From the IMG/VR virus record IMGVR_UViG_3300042562_000223, positions 1-36,442 of that record: 36,442 nt of DNA; one strand, written 5' to 3'. The notes beneath the pieces are model-generated. The model was not told the origin of the DNA and did no database searches. It saw only the letters and a list, made by a program, of their open reading frames with translations. Position numbers and translations under genes: made by a program. Within the stretch, counting starts at the first letter, position 1. Each line of letters opens with the position of its first letter. Positions 6,199 to 13,658 of the stretch are shown piece by piece. This stretch comes from a virus.

Positions 6199-6398
6199 AG
6201 GCCCGTGGAATCATTCTGATCGACTTCGACCTACCTGGTGGATTTAAGGACGCAGCTATCGAACAGGAGAAGATGGAACGCGCCATGCAGGAGCTAATCC
6301 GTGGCAATCCCCGTGCTGTGTACTATCAGTGCGACATCAAGGAGCGTCGTGGTGATGCTCATCCGGATATCACGAAGCTGAAGATCCGCACTTCGTAA
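6195..6398 (+). CDS. Small hypothetical protein coupled to primase
   Basis: A 67-residue soluble protein, starting MKARGIILIDFDLPGGFKDA, with a central helix (EQEKMERAMQELIRG). Its ATG overlaps the primase stop, and it is followed by a strong terminator, so primase and this gene form one short unit. The residues after the first strand (IDFDLPGGF) give it the look of a small alpha/beta fold. Small proteins with this opening occur in replication regions of related phages, from memory; the function is unknown. Confidence 0.7.
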   Translation: MKARGIILIDFDLPGGFKDAAIEQEKMERAMQELIRGNPRAVYYQCDIKERRGDAHPDITKLKIRTS

Positions 6399-6424
6399 GC
6401 TTCACACCACACCAAATCTTCAAC

Positions 6425-6452
6425 AGCCCCCGCTTTGGGGGCTTTTCTTTTG
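6425..6452 (+). terminator. Rho-independent terminator after primase unit
   Basis: AGCCCCC/GGGGGCT 7-bp stem with GCTTT loop, followed directly by TTTCTTTT. This is the most canonical terminator in the window. Confidence 0.88.
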
Positions 6453-6467
6453 TCCGCACTATGGTAT

Positions 6468-6486
6468 CACTGTTACCCTAACAGTG
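6468..6486. promoter_or_regulatory. 19-bp operator-like palindrome ahead of helicase
   Basis: CACTGTTA-CCC-TAACAGTG has two perfect 8-bp arms. It lies between the terminator at 6425-6452 and the helicase ribosome site, in the only non-coding stretch before a 4-kb replication unit. Its core TTACCCTAACA matches the TTA-N3-TAACA motif seen at other unit heads, and this is the most symmetric copy. It overlaps a GTG at 6484 that is not the helicase start. Confidence 0.7.
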
Positions 6487-6501
6487 ACCCTAGGGGGCAA
6501 G

Positions 6502-7728
6502 ATGCTGGACACGAACCTACTGAGATCCCTGCTCGACCACAGCTTCTACGAGCAGCACAAAGACAAGATCAGACCGTCCCTCTTCGGACATGATCTGGCA
6601 GACCTCTACACCTCACTGAACGCTGCTCACTCCAAGTACGGTCATGACCTGACCTGCGATGACGTGATGCTGGCATGGAAGCTGGACAACCCAGTGGCCA
6701 CCCGGGCTGAGGTCAGCCAGATGGAAGACGTGGTGGATGACCTGAGGAAGGCCACACCCGTATCTCAAGACCTCGCCCATGATGCGATTGAGACCCTGTG
6801 GCGTCGTGACCTGGGTAAGCGGATTGCCTCTCTCGGTCTGGAGATGTCTGAGGGTAACGCCGAGTCCATGAAGCAGCTGCAGCGGCTGATGGAGAAGCAC
6901 GCTGACGGATACCTTCCCGACGACTTCGGTGACGAGACCACACAGGATCTCGACGAGCTTCTGCTCGACATGGATGAAGCCAGCCGCTTCAGGTTCAACA
7001 TCCAGACATTGGCACGGCATGTGACCGGCATCGGTCGTCAAGAGTTTGGCATCATCTTCGCCACCCCTGAAACCGGCAAGACTGCATTCGTGGTCTCACT
7101 GGCCTGCGCTCCAGGTGGCTTTGTCGATCAGGGTGCATCTGTGATGATCTTGGGCAACGAGGAAGCCACCAGACGCACCGTGGTCCGTGCCTTCTATGCT
7201 GCCACCGGCATGGACAAGGCCAAGGTCATGGATGATCCGGAGATGGCCAAACAAATCTACCGGGCCAGAACCCAAGGTCGTCTGCTGTTCATGGACACGC
7301 AGGATTGGACTCTCGACAAGATCGAAGCGTACATCGCCAAGAAGAAGCCTGACGTGGTCTTTATTGACCAAGCCGACAAGGTACAGATCGGTGGAGCATT
7401 CAACGCTGGCCATGAACGCCTGCGTGAACTTTATCGCCGACTGAGAGAGACAGCCAAGCGCCATAACTGTGCTGTGATCGGCCTGTCCCAGGCTTCAGCT
7501 GAGGCTGACGGTAAAACCAGACTGACATACACGATGATGGAAGGCTCCAAGATCGGTAAAGCAGCCGAAGCTGACCTGATCATCGGTATCGGTAAGCACA
7601 ATGGCTCCAGCGAGACCAATGAACCCGACAACGTGCGTTTCCTGACCGTCAGCAAGAATAAGCTGACCGGTTGGCACGGAACCATCGTCTGCAACATCCA
7701 ACCGGAGATTAGCCGTTATGTCGAATAA
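6502..7728 (+). CDS. Replicative DNA helicase (RecA/DnaB-like)
   Basis: ATP-driven ring helicase that unwinds DNA at the phage fork. The protein is 408 residues from ATG 6502, which is preceded by AGGGGG; the earlier GTG at 6484 falls inside an operator-like palindrome. An N-terminal helical domain (about 1-150) is followed by a RecA-type core with Walker A in ATPETGKT (187-194), Walker B in VVFIDQAD (from about 285) and a GLSQAS segment typical of the family. The Walker A is a slight variant with proline and glutamate. It is separate from the primase, unlike T7 gp4. The gene overlaps the following gene by 11 bp. Confidence 0.92.
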   Translation: MLDTNLLRSLLDHSFYEQHKDKIRPSLFGHDLADLYTSLNAAHSKYGHDLTCDDVMLAWKLDNPVATRAEVSQMEDVVDDLRKATPVSQDLAHDAIETLWRRDLGKRIASLGLEMSEGNAESMKQLQRLMEKHADGYLPDDFGDETTQDLDELLLDMDEASRFRFNIQTLARHVTGIGRQEFGIIFATPETGKTAFVVSLACAPGGFVDQGASVMILGNEEATRRTVVRAFYAATGMDKAKVMDDPEMAKQIYRARTQGRLLFMDTQDWTLDKIEAYIAKKKPDVVFIDQADKVQIGGAFNAGHERLRELYRRLRETAKRHNCAVIGLSQASAEADGKTRLTYTMMEGSKIGKAAEADLIIGIGKHNGSSETNEPDNVRFLTVSKNKLTGWHGTIVCNIQPEISRYVE

Positions 7729-7966
7729 CATGCGTATTGAAGGAACAAACCTGATCGTGAAGTTGCATAGCGAAGCTGGCGACGAGATCTTTGTGGCTAT
7801 GCTGAACAATGTGATTGATCTCTGTAAGGAGAACATTGCTCAGACCAGCCAACAGGCAATTGAGGGAGGTGTGGGCAACCATCATATCGCCGATACGGTC
7901 GATGACATCAAACTCATCGGAGCTTGCGTGATCTTGCTGGAATACCTGGGGGTACACCGTGAGTGA
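7718..7966 (+). CDS. Hypothetical protein
   Basis: An 82-residue protein with two predicted helical regions (around 25-50 and 60-78), no cysteine-pair motif and no clear membrane segment, although GACVILLEYLGV at the end is hydrophobic. The start at 7718 overlaps the helicase end by 11 bp and has GGAG about 10 bases upstream. It sits between helicase and a probable nuclease, so a replication accessory role is likely, but nothing specific can be read from it. Confidence 0.7.
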   Translation: MSNNMRIEGTNLIVKLHSEAGDEIFVAMLNNVIDLCKENIAQTSQQAIEGGVGNHHIADTVDDIKLIGACVILLEYLGVHRE

Positions 7967-8531
7967 TATTCCGGTAATCCTGACCCCATACGAGATCAGC
8001 CTATGCCACCAGGGTGCCATGATGCGGACCCAGATGGCCCGGGCTGCTGGAGTTGAGAACCAGCGCCGGGACTATGAGAGATCAGACTTCGACATCGACT
8101 ATCTTGGTATTCGTGCTGAGATGGCAGTGTCCAAGCTGTACGGACTACCATTCGATCCCAGAGCAATGGGTGTCGATGCAGGCCAGGATCTCTGGGTCGA
8201 TGAGCATATCAGTATCGACGTTAAGGCATCCTTTCACGGGGATGCTCACCTTCTGTACAAATCCCTGAAGTCATTCCGATCAGACTTCGCCATCTTGGTC
8301 ATTGGTACGGCATTCCCCCAAGTGCTGCATGTCTCTGGGTGGGTGTCCCGTGATCGCTTTGCCAAAGAGAGCAAAGATCACCAGCTGGCCAAGGGTAAGG
8401 GCATAGGTCGTGTCCTTCACAAGGACATGCTCTCCACACCGGATACCTTCACCCGTCGCATGGCACAGGAACGGTTCAAGAAAGCCACCACGCTGTACCC
8501 ATTACTGACAGGGGAAGTAGATGCTGAGTGA
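7959..8531 (+). CDS. Probable PD-(D/E)XK-type endonuclease
   Basis: A 190-residue protein whose central region has the spacing expected for a PD-(D/E)XK nuclease: Glu54 in GIRAE, Asp77 in QDLWVD, and Asp87-x-Lys89 in SIDVKAS, on predicted strands. The likely role is DNA processing during replication or degradation of host DNA. It starts with GTG (7959) with GGGGG upstream, and it overlaps both neighbours within the helicase-polymerase unit. The fold assignment rests only on motif spacing; a structural prediction would settle it. Confidence 0.65.
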   Translation: MSDIPVILTPYEISLCHQGAMMRTQMARAAGVENQRRDYERSDFDIDYLGIRAEMAVSKLYGLPFDPRAMGVDAGQDLWVDEHISIDVKASFHGDAHLLYKSLKSFRSDFAILVIGTAFPQVLHVSGWVSRDRFAKESKDHQLAKGKGIGRVLHKDMLSTPDTFTRRMAQERFKKATTLYPLLTGEVDAE

Positions 8532-8661
8532 GCATGACCTGAAAGAGTATTACGACGAGCTTGCACGCAAAGAAGAAGAAGCTCGACGCAAGAAGGAATC
8601 GATATTCGATTGGCACCTTCGGCAGATCAATGCGGTAATCAAGAGAATGGGCCTTAAATGA
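8521..8661 (+). CDS. Small charged helical protein
   Basis: A 46-residue, highly charged, helical protein with a Glu/Arg/Lys-rich stretch (ARKEEEARRKKE, residues 15-26). ATG 8521 has GGGGAAG just upstream. It overlaps the nuclease by 11 bp and the polymerase by ATGA, so it is almost certainly translated as part of the chain. The basic/acidic helix could contact DNA or the polymerase; this is speculation. Confidence 0.7.
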   Translation: MLSEHDLKEYYDELARKEEEARRKKESIFDWHLRQINAVIKRMGLK

Positions 8662-10775
8662 TCGCCATCGTCCTAGACCTTGAGACAACGGTACAGAAGG
8701 TCGGAGACGATAAGGATAACAGCCCCTACAACCCGGATAACAAATGCGTCTCAGCCCATTGGCTTGAGATCGATCCTCTCGGTATCCCCGGCGCTGTTAG
8801 CACCCTAGTCTTCCATCATAATGAGAAACCTACACCTGACCCCAGAGAGGCCCTACAAGCCGCACTGGACGCCGCTGACGTGCTGGTGGCACACAATGCC
8901 AAGTTCGATGTGAGTTGGCTGCGGGAGATGGGTTTCAGGCTCCCCGCCAGCGTCTGGTGTACCATGATCGGCGAGTATATCTTCGCCCGTGGTCAAAGGG
9001 CCGAGTTGAGCCTTGAGAAGACAGCCCTGCGCCGTCGTGTGACCGCCAAGAAGTCTGAACTGATCCATGACCTGTTCAAGGGCGGTACTGGCTTTGAAGC
9101 CATGCCTCTGGATATCGTGATTGAGTACGCTGAGGCTGACGTACAGTCCTGTGCAGAGGTCTATCTCAAGCAGCTGGACGATCTTGAAGGCGAGAAGAAC
9201 AAAGGCCTGAAGCCAGTCTTCGATCTGATGTTCGACATGCTCGACTTCCTGGTGGAGATCGAAAGCAATGGGGTGCAGATCGACCTGGAAACCCTGTCTG
9301 ACGTGGAGATGGAGTTCCGTGCTGAGAAAGACAAGATTGAGAAGCGTCTGAACGAGATCGTCCGTGATGTGATGGGCGACACCCCGATCAACCTCAACTC
9401 TGGCATCGACATGACCAGGGTGGTCTACAGTCGTCGGGTCAATGACCGTGAGCTTCATCAGAAGATGTTCAACATCGGCCTGAACGCTGTCGGTAAGCCT
9501 CTGCCACCACCCAGGATGAAGCCGACTGAATTCACGGCTGCGGTACGGGCTACAACAGAGATTGTGTATCGTACTGTCCTGCATTGCTGCCCGGTCTGCA
9601 AAGGCAGCGGTAAACAATGCAAATTCACCAAGGCAGGGCAGTTATACAAGGTTCAGCCACGATGCATGGAGTGTGGTGGTGGTGGTGCGTTGTACCTATC
9701 TGATGGCAAGATCGCAGGACTACGTTTGGTGCCTGCTGGCCCAGCTGATGCATCGATCAATGGCTTCAAGGTGGACAAGCTCACGATCAAGGCTCTGATC
9801 GTTCAGGCTGAGATCAAGAACCGTCCAGTAGCTGTGGAATTCCTCACCAAGATATCTCGCCTGAACGCCGTTAACACCTACCTGGACAGCTTCGTGAAGG
9901 GCATCCAGACATGGACCAGGCACGACAGCGTCCTGCATCCCAATTTCAACCAGACGGTAGCTGCAACAGCACGCCTATCATCCACCAAGCCGAACTTTCA
10001 GAACCAGCCTAAGGGTGGGAAATTCCCAGTACGCAAGTGCGTGGTCAGCCGGTTCGAAGATGGTCAAATCCTTGAGGCAGACTTCAGCGGGTTGGAGTTC
10101 AGGGTGGCAGGGGAATTGTCCCGTGACCCGCAGATCATCGATGACATCAAGAACGGGAAGGATGTGCATAAGCAGACTGCTTCTATCATCCGCCAGAAGC
10201 CCGTAAGTGAGGTGACTAAGGATGAGCGGCAGGGAGCCAAGGCCTACACCTTCGCCCCCTTGTACGGTGGAATGGGAGCCAATGAAGCACCTCACGTCCA
10301 GAAGTACTTTCAGGAATTCTTCCAGATCTACAAAGGGCTTGCAGTGTACCATAAGACCCTGATGGATGGGGTGCTGCACGACGGCATTGTACGGATCCCC
10401 TCAGGCCGTGAGTACATCTGGCCCAGCGCCAAACGTCTTCGCAATGGTCGGATCACCAACGCCACCCAGGTGGTCAACTACCCGGTCCAGGGCTTTGCCA
10501 CAGGTGACATCGTACCTCTCGCCTGTATACGGGCTGTGCGGGCATTCAGGGAGCGTCAGCTGCGGTCCAAGCTGATCCTGACCGTCCACGATTCCATCGT
10601 AGCTGATGTCTATCCAGGTGAGGTCGAGGCGGTAGCTGAGGCTCTGTCATGGGCCATGAAAGGGGTCAAGGATGAGATCCTAACCCGCTTCGGCTACGAG
10701 TTCGTGTTGCCCTTGGATATTGAGATCGAAGCCGGAAAAAACTGGATGGAAATGTCGTCTGTACCGTTGACTTGA
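8658..10775 (+). CDS. Family A DNA polymerase with 3'-5' exonuclease
   Basis: Replicative polymerase, 705 residues, close to T7 gp5 in length. Exonuclease motifs are Asp7/Glu9 (VLDLET), AHNAKFD (78-84) and YAEAD (157-161). Polymerase motif A is ADFSGLEFR with Asp475; motif B has Arg524, Lys528, Phe532 and Tyr536 (KAYTFAPLYGG); motif C is TVHDS with His644/Asp645. The residue equivalent to E. coli Pol I Phe762 is phenylalanine. A segment at about 305-350 carries CPVCKGSG and CMECGGGG (Cys311, 314, 336, 339), a DnaJ-like zinc-ribbon placed between the exonuclease and the palm, which is unusual. The start is ATG 8658 by ATGA overlap. No 5'-3' exonuclease domain is present. Confidence 0.96.
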   Translation: MIAIVLDLETTVQKVGDDKDNSPYNPDNKCVSAHWLEIDPLGIPGAVSTLVFHHNEKPTPDPREALQAALDAADVLVAHNAKFDVSWLREMGFRLPASVWCTMIGEYIFARGQRAELSLEKTALRRRVTAKKSELIHDLFKGGTGFEAMPLDIVIEYAEADVQSCAEVYLKQLDDLEGEKNKGLKPVFDLMFDMLDFLVEIESNGVQIDLETLSDVEMEFRAEKDKIEKRLNEIVRDVMGDTPINLNSGIDMTRVVYSRRVNDRELHQKMFNIGLNAVGKPLPPPRMKPTEFTAAVRATTEIVYRTVLHCCPVCKGSGKQCKFTKAGQLYKVQPRCMECGGGGALYLSDGKIAGLRLVPAGPADASINGFKVDKLTIKALIVQAEIKNRPVAVEFLTKISRLNAVNTYLDSFVKGIQTWTRHDSVLHPNFNQTVAATARLSSTKPNFQNQPKGGKFPVRKCVVSRFEDGQILEADFSGLEFRVAGELSRDPQIIDDIKNGKDVHKQTASIIRQKPVSEVTKDERQGAKAYTFAPLYGGMGANEAPHVQKYFQEFFQIYKGLAVYHKTLMDGVLHDGIVRIPSGREYIWPSAKRLRNGRITNATQVVNYPVQGFATGDIVPLACIRAVRAFRERQLRSKLILTVHDSIVADVYPGEVEAVAEALSWAMKGVKDEILTRFGYEFVLPLDIEIEAGKNWMEMSSVPLT

Positions 10776-10795
10776 TGTACCTACTAAGGTAATTT
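10767..10795 (+). promoter_or_regulatory. Possible promoter and operator motif for the SSB gene
   Basis: TTGACT (10767-10772), a 17-bp spacer and TAATTT (10790-10795) make a plausible sigma-70 promoter, weak at the -10. CTAAGGTAATT (10784-10794), a degenerate TTA-N3-TAACA copy, overlaps the -10. The -35 overlaps the last codons of the polymerase. Confidence 0.45.
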
Positions 10796-10821
10796 TGTCA
10801 CCTCAATAACAGGAGATGGCG

Positions 10822-11673
10822 ATGAACCTTCCCATGACTATCGATGCAGACGAAATTGCGGCACTCCGTCGTTCTATGGGTGTCGATCCAAGTGCAGACC
10901 GGGGTATGCAGCTGCCCGAACTGAAGGTCATGCATGACGACGAAGACGAGAATGGCGTGGCTCTCCCTAAGGGATCCTTCTACCTGAAGGGACATGGCAC
11001 GGAGAACGTATACTCGAAAGAGGTGAACATCCGCGTGATGTCTCATCACTTCCAGTATGTCGATTTCGACGGTGAAGCGAAGAAGGTCCGCAACAAGACC
11101 ATCCTCGCCACATCGTTCCGCTCAGACTTCCCTGATATCCGGGGTACGCTTCGCTGTGGACGCCCAAGTTCCAAGGTCTTCAAGGAACTGGGTGATGCCG
11201 CCAAGAAGAAGTACGAGACCATCACATGCTACCGGATCATCCGTGGCATCGTCTCGTATGAAGGCAAGACGCAGTCTGGTGAGGTTGTGAAGATTGAGAA
11301 CGTACCATTTATTGTACGTCTCAAGGGATCTAACTTCATGGGCTTTGACGAGGAGTTTGCATCCAAGCTCCCGTCTGGACGTGACCTGTGGGACTACTGG
11401 ACCACGCTCTCGCTGGAGCGGAAGAAGAACGGGTCGGTGACCTACTTCGTGTTCCACTATGCACCGCAGTTCAATTCACCGGCTGTATTCGACATGCCTA
11501 CGGTCGAAACCATCCGCGCATTCAGCGCAATGGTTGGCGGTGAGAATGACCGCATCATGGAGAGCCACCGCAAGGCTCTCTCCAAGTCCTACGAAGAGGA
11601 TACGGTCTACGGCACGATTGTCGATGACCTCAGTGCTGATGATCTCGAAGGCGATCTCGAAGACGCAGCATAA
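10822..11673 (+). CDS. Probable single-stranded DNA-binding protein
   Basis: A 283-residue protein with a mixed alpha/beta central region and a strongly acidic tail ending DDLSADDLEGDLEDAA. Such a tail, together with a place between DNA polymerase and exonuclease, is what T7 gp2.5-like single-strand binding proteins show: the tail recruits polymerase and helicase. ATG 10822 is chosen over 10816 because AGGAG is six bases before it. The gene has its own leader with a possible promoter and a terminator hairpin behind it, consistent with high, separate expression. I do not see a diagnostic OB-fold motif, so this is inference from context and composition. Confidence 0.6.
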   Translation: MNLPMTIDADEIAALRRSMGVDPSADRGMQLPELKVMHDDEDENGVALPKGSFYLKGHGTENVYSKEVNIRVMSHHFQYVDFDGEAKKVRNKTILATSFRSDFPDIRGTLRCGRPSSKVFKELGDAAKKKYETITCYRIIRGIVSYEGKTQSGEVVKIENVPFIVRLKGSNFMGFDEEFASKLPSGRDLWDYWTTLSLERKKNGSVTYFVFHYAPQFNSPAVFDMPTVETIRAFSAMVGGENDRIMESHRKALSKSYEEDTVYGTIVDDLSADDLEGDLEDAA

Positions 11674-11676
11674 ACA

Positions 11677-11694
11677 GGGGGGCTTCGGCCCCCC
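11677..11694 (+). terminator. Hairpin with UUCG tetraloop
   Basis: GGGGGGC-TTCG-GCCCCCC: a 7-bp GC stem closed by a very stable C(UUCG)G loop, immediately after the SSB-like gene. Only a weak pyrimidine run follows, so it may be a partial terminator or an mRNA 3' protector. Confidence 0.7.
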
Positions 11695-11716
11695 GCCTCT
11701 TCTCAGGCGGTGAAAT

Positions 11717-12595
11717 ATGTCGATCAACTATTTGGAAGCCCAGCTTCGGCAGGTTCTGGATCGCGTGTCGAACAACGACCAGGTGGACGTTGATGATGCG
11801 TGGATCGAAGAAGCTGGGGAGCAGATGAAGGCTGCACTGCGGAAGCAGTTCACGCCACGACAGCCAGAGTTCCGTATCCGTATGTCCAACCTGGGTCGTC
11901 CCCTCTGCCAGCTGCAGATGGAGAAGGCAGGGATGGAAGCATCAAGGATGCCATACAACCATGTCATGCGGATGCTTGTTGGCGATGCCACGGAAGTATT
12001 CGTGCGTCTGCTTCTCAAGATCGCCAAGGTTAACGTCACAAGCCACGGGGATAGCGTCCAGCTTCCTGTAGCCGGTGAGACCATCAAGGGCGATAGCGAC
12101 ATCGACATCGATGGCAAGGTCTATGACGTTAAGTCCTGCTCTGAATGGGCGTTCAAGAACAAGTGGAGCCAGGGCTACGACGGCATGAAAACCGGCGATG
12201 ACTTCGGCTATATCGGTCAGCTGTTTGGCTATGCAGACGCCCAGAAGAAGCCTGCCGGTGGGTGGGTTGTGGTCAACAAATCATCCGGAGAGATCCGCGT
12301 GGTCGAGGCTACACCGACTGAGGCAGAGCAGCAGGTAATCCGCCAAGAGCGTCATGACGCAGTTGTGGCCATCACCACGGACCAGCCCTTCCAGCGTAAG
12401 TTTACTGCACAGGAAGAACTGTTCCGGGGTCGGCCTACAGGTGCCATCAAGGTCAACGACAGCTGCACCCGCTGCAAGTTCATGCAGGTATGCTGGCCTA
12501 ACGCCAAGTTCCTCAAGCATCCCAGGAGTGAGGCCAAGAACCCCCCGTACAACTGGTACGTCGAGTATCCGGTGGTTGTTGAGGTGGCTGAGTGA
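11717..12595 (+). CDS. Exonuclease, PD-(D/E)XK with predicted Fe-S cluster (Cas4/RecB-like)
   Basis: A 292-residue nuclease. The PD-(D/E)XK core is visible as GDSDIDIDGK followed by Asp137-x-Lys139 (YDVKS) and the RecB-type Gln168-x3-Tyr172 (QLFGY). Four cysteines are spaced as in Cas4 and AddB nucleases: Cys64 (RPLC) before the core, and Cys250, Cys253 and Cys259 (CTRCKFMQVC) after it, which would hold a 4Fe-4S cluster. It occupies the place of the T7 gp6 exonuclease and would resect DNA ends for recombination or degrade host DNA. The ATG follows AGGCGGTGAAAT. It overlaps the next gene (GTGA). Confidence 0.88.
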   Translation: MSINYLEAQLRQVLDRVSNNDQVDVDDAWIEEAGEQMKAALRKQFTPRQPEFRIRMSNLGRPLCQLQMEKAGMEASRMPYNHVMRMLVGDATEVFVRLLLKIAKVNVTSHGDSVQLPVAGETIKGDSDIDIDGKVYDVKSCSEWAFKNKWSQGYDGMKTGDDFGYIGQLFGYADAQKKPAGGWVVVNKSSGEIRVVEATPTEAEQQVIRQERHDAVVAITTDQPFQRKFTAQEELFRGRPTGAIKVNDSCTRCKFMQVCWPNAKFLKHPRSEAKNPPYNWYVEYPVVVEVAE

Positions 12596-12789
12596 TCGCC
12601 CAGGAATGGCAACCGGTTACCTTTGCCGCAGACTGCGATCCAGATGGTGAAGGATGGTGCTGCGTCCGAGATATTGACCCAGCTGAGTGTGATTGCATTG
12701 GGCCAACTGAAGACGGGGTGCAGTATCAAGTCATCGGTGGCGTCGTCTATGGTCGCAGGCTGGATACGGTAAACTCTGATGCCCATTAA
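12592..12789 (+). CDS. Small cysteine-containing hypothetical protein
   Basis: A 65-residue protein starting with GTG that overlaps the exonuclease stop. Cysteines at residues about 15, 23, 24, 33 and 35 (DCDPDGEGWCC, ECDCIGP) with many aspartates suggest a small metal-binding or disulfide fold. GAGGTGG lies just upstream as a ribosome site. It sits between two nucleases. Function unknown. Confidence 0.65.
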   Translation: MIAQEWQPVTFAADCDPDGEGWCCVRDIDPAECDCIGPTEDGVQYQVIGGVVYGRRLDTVNSDAH

Positions 12790-13126
12790 GGTTTCGTCGG
12801 CTAAGGCCAAAGGGCGGAAGCTGCAGCAATGGGTACGTGACGTTGTCTTAGGTCTAATCCCAGACCTTGAACCAGATGACGTTAAATCAACCAGCATGGG
12901 TGCAGGCGGTGAGGATGTTCAACTCTCGCCTGCTGCCCGAAAGAAGATGCCAATCTCGGTCGAGTGCAAGGCGCGCAATTCTATCGCCGTATACGGATGG
13001 TACGATCAGGCTGTGACTAATGCCAAGGCAGGCATTGAGCCAATCGTAATCCTGAAGGCTGATCGTAAGAAGCCACTTGCACTGATTGATGCAGAAACCC
13101 TCTTGAATTTGATGGTGGTTAAATGA
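12779..13126 (+). CDS. Probable PD-(D/E)XK endonuclease / Holliday-junction resolvase-like
   Basis: A 115-residue nuclease candidate. Asp46 in GGEDVQLSPAAR and Glu62-x-Lys64 in VECKARNS, followed by YDQA, form the pattern GxDV...(P)xxVECK shared by a group of small phage endonucleases. This size and motif, next to exonuclease and polymerase, match the position and job of T7 endonuclease I, which resolves branched DNA and cuts host DNA, though T7 gp3 itself is not obviously homologous. It overlaps the preceding gene by 11 bp and the next by ATGA. Confidence 0.78.
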   Translation: MPIKVSSAKAKGRKLQQWVRDVVLGLIPDLEPDDVKSTSMGAGGEDVQLSPAARKKMPISVECKARNSIAVYGWYDQAVTNAKAGIEPIVILKADRKKPLALIDAETLLNLMVVK

Positions 13127-13437
13127 CCGAAGATGACCTGAAGAAAAGCCCCAACACGATGCAGCTGACATTCGTAGTTGCTCCTGACGGTGAGATGACG
13201 ATCTCCAAGGGCTGGTTCTTCACTGAGGATTTCCCTGATGATGTCATGGAACGCTGCCAGATGATGCTGGATGGCATTCTCTTGGCCGTTGAAATGGAGC
13301 CTGATGAATTCGTCAAGAAGGCTCTCTACGGGATCATGTGGTCCAGCATGAAGGATCAAGAGCAGGAAATGCGGGATGCTGAGGCTGCTCCCTCAGGTGA
13401 GAATATCGTATCTCTGGCACGTAGGAAGATGAACTGA
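13123..13437 (+). CDS. Hypothetical protein
   Basis: A 104-residue acidic protein with no recognised motif. The N-terminal half looks beta-rich (MQLTFVVAPDGEMTIS) and the rest helical, ending SLARRKMN. It overlaps the nuclease by ATGA and the DUF3310 gene by one base, so it is part of the recombination and nucleotide operon. Confidence 0.7.
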   Translation: MTEDDLKKSPNTMQLTFVVAPDGEMTISKGWFFTEDFPDDVMERCQMMLDGILLAVEMEPDEFVKKALYGIMWSSMKDQEQEMRDAEAAPSGENIVSLARRKMN

Positions 13438-13658
13438 TGGCTACGGATGATGTTGTTAACAGCCCCGCCCACTACACCAACAGCAAGATCGAAGCCATCG
13501 ATTACCTTGCCGATACTCTTGGTGAAGGCTTCAGCTATTTCCTTGAGGGAAATGTGAAGAAGTACATGCACCGCTGGCGCTACAAGAATGGGATTGAGGA
13601 TCTCAAGAAAGCACAGTGGTATCTGGATCGCCTCGTCCTGTCGGAGCAAAATAAATGA
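13437..13658 (+). CDS. DUF3310 family protein
   Basis: A 73-residue protein with the hallmarks of the DUF3310 phage family: VNSPAHYTNSKIEAIDYL at the N-terminus, then FLEGNVKKYMHRWRYKNG and IEDLKKAQWYLDRL. Family members are small, helical and widespread in phages of many hosts, often near nucleotide metabolism genes; their biochemical role is not established. The start is set by the TGATG overlap and the protein is full length. Confidence 0.88.
   Translation: MATDDVVNSPAHYTNSKIEAIDYLADTLGEGFSYFLEGNVKKYMHRWRYKNGIEDLKKAQWYLDRLVLSEQNK

Noticed and set aside
6484-6501. GTG at 6484 as helicase start
   Set aside because: It falls in the right arm of the operator-like palindrome and has no ribosome site, while ATG 6502 is preceded by AGGGGG.
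8853-9617. Long minus-strand open frame inside the DNA polymerase gene
   Set aside because: It is antisense to well-conserved polymerase motifs and has no ribosome site or context; a codon-bias shadow.
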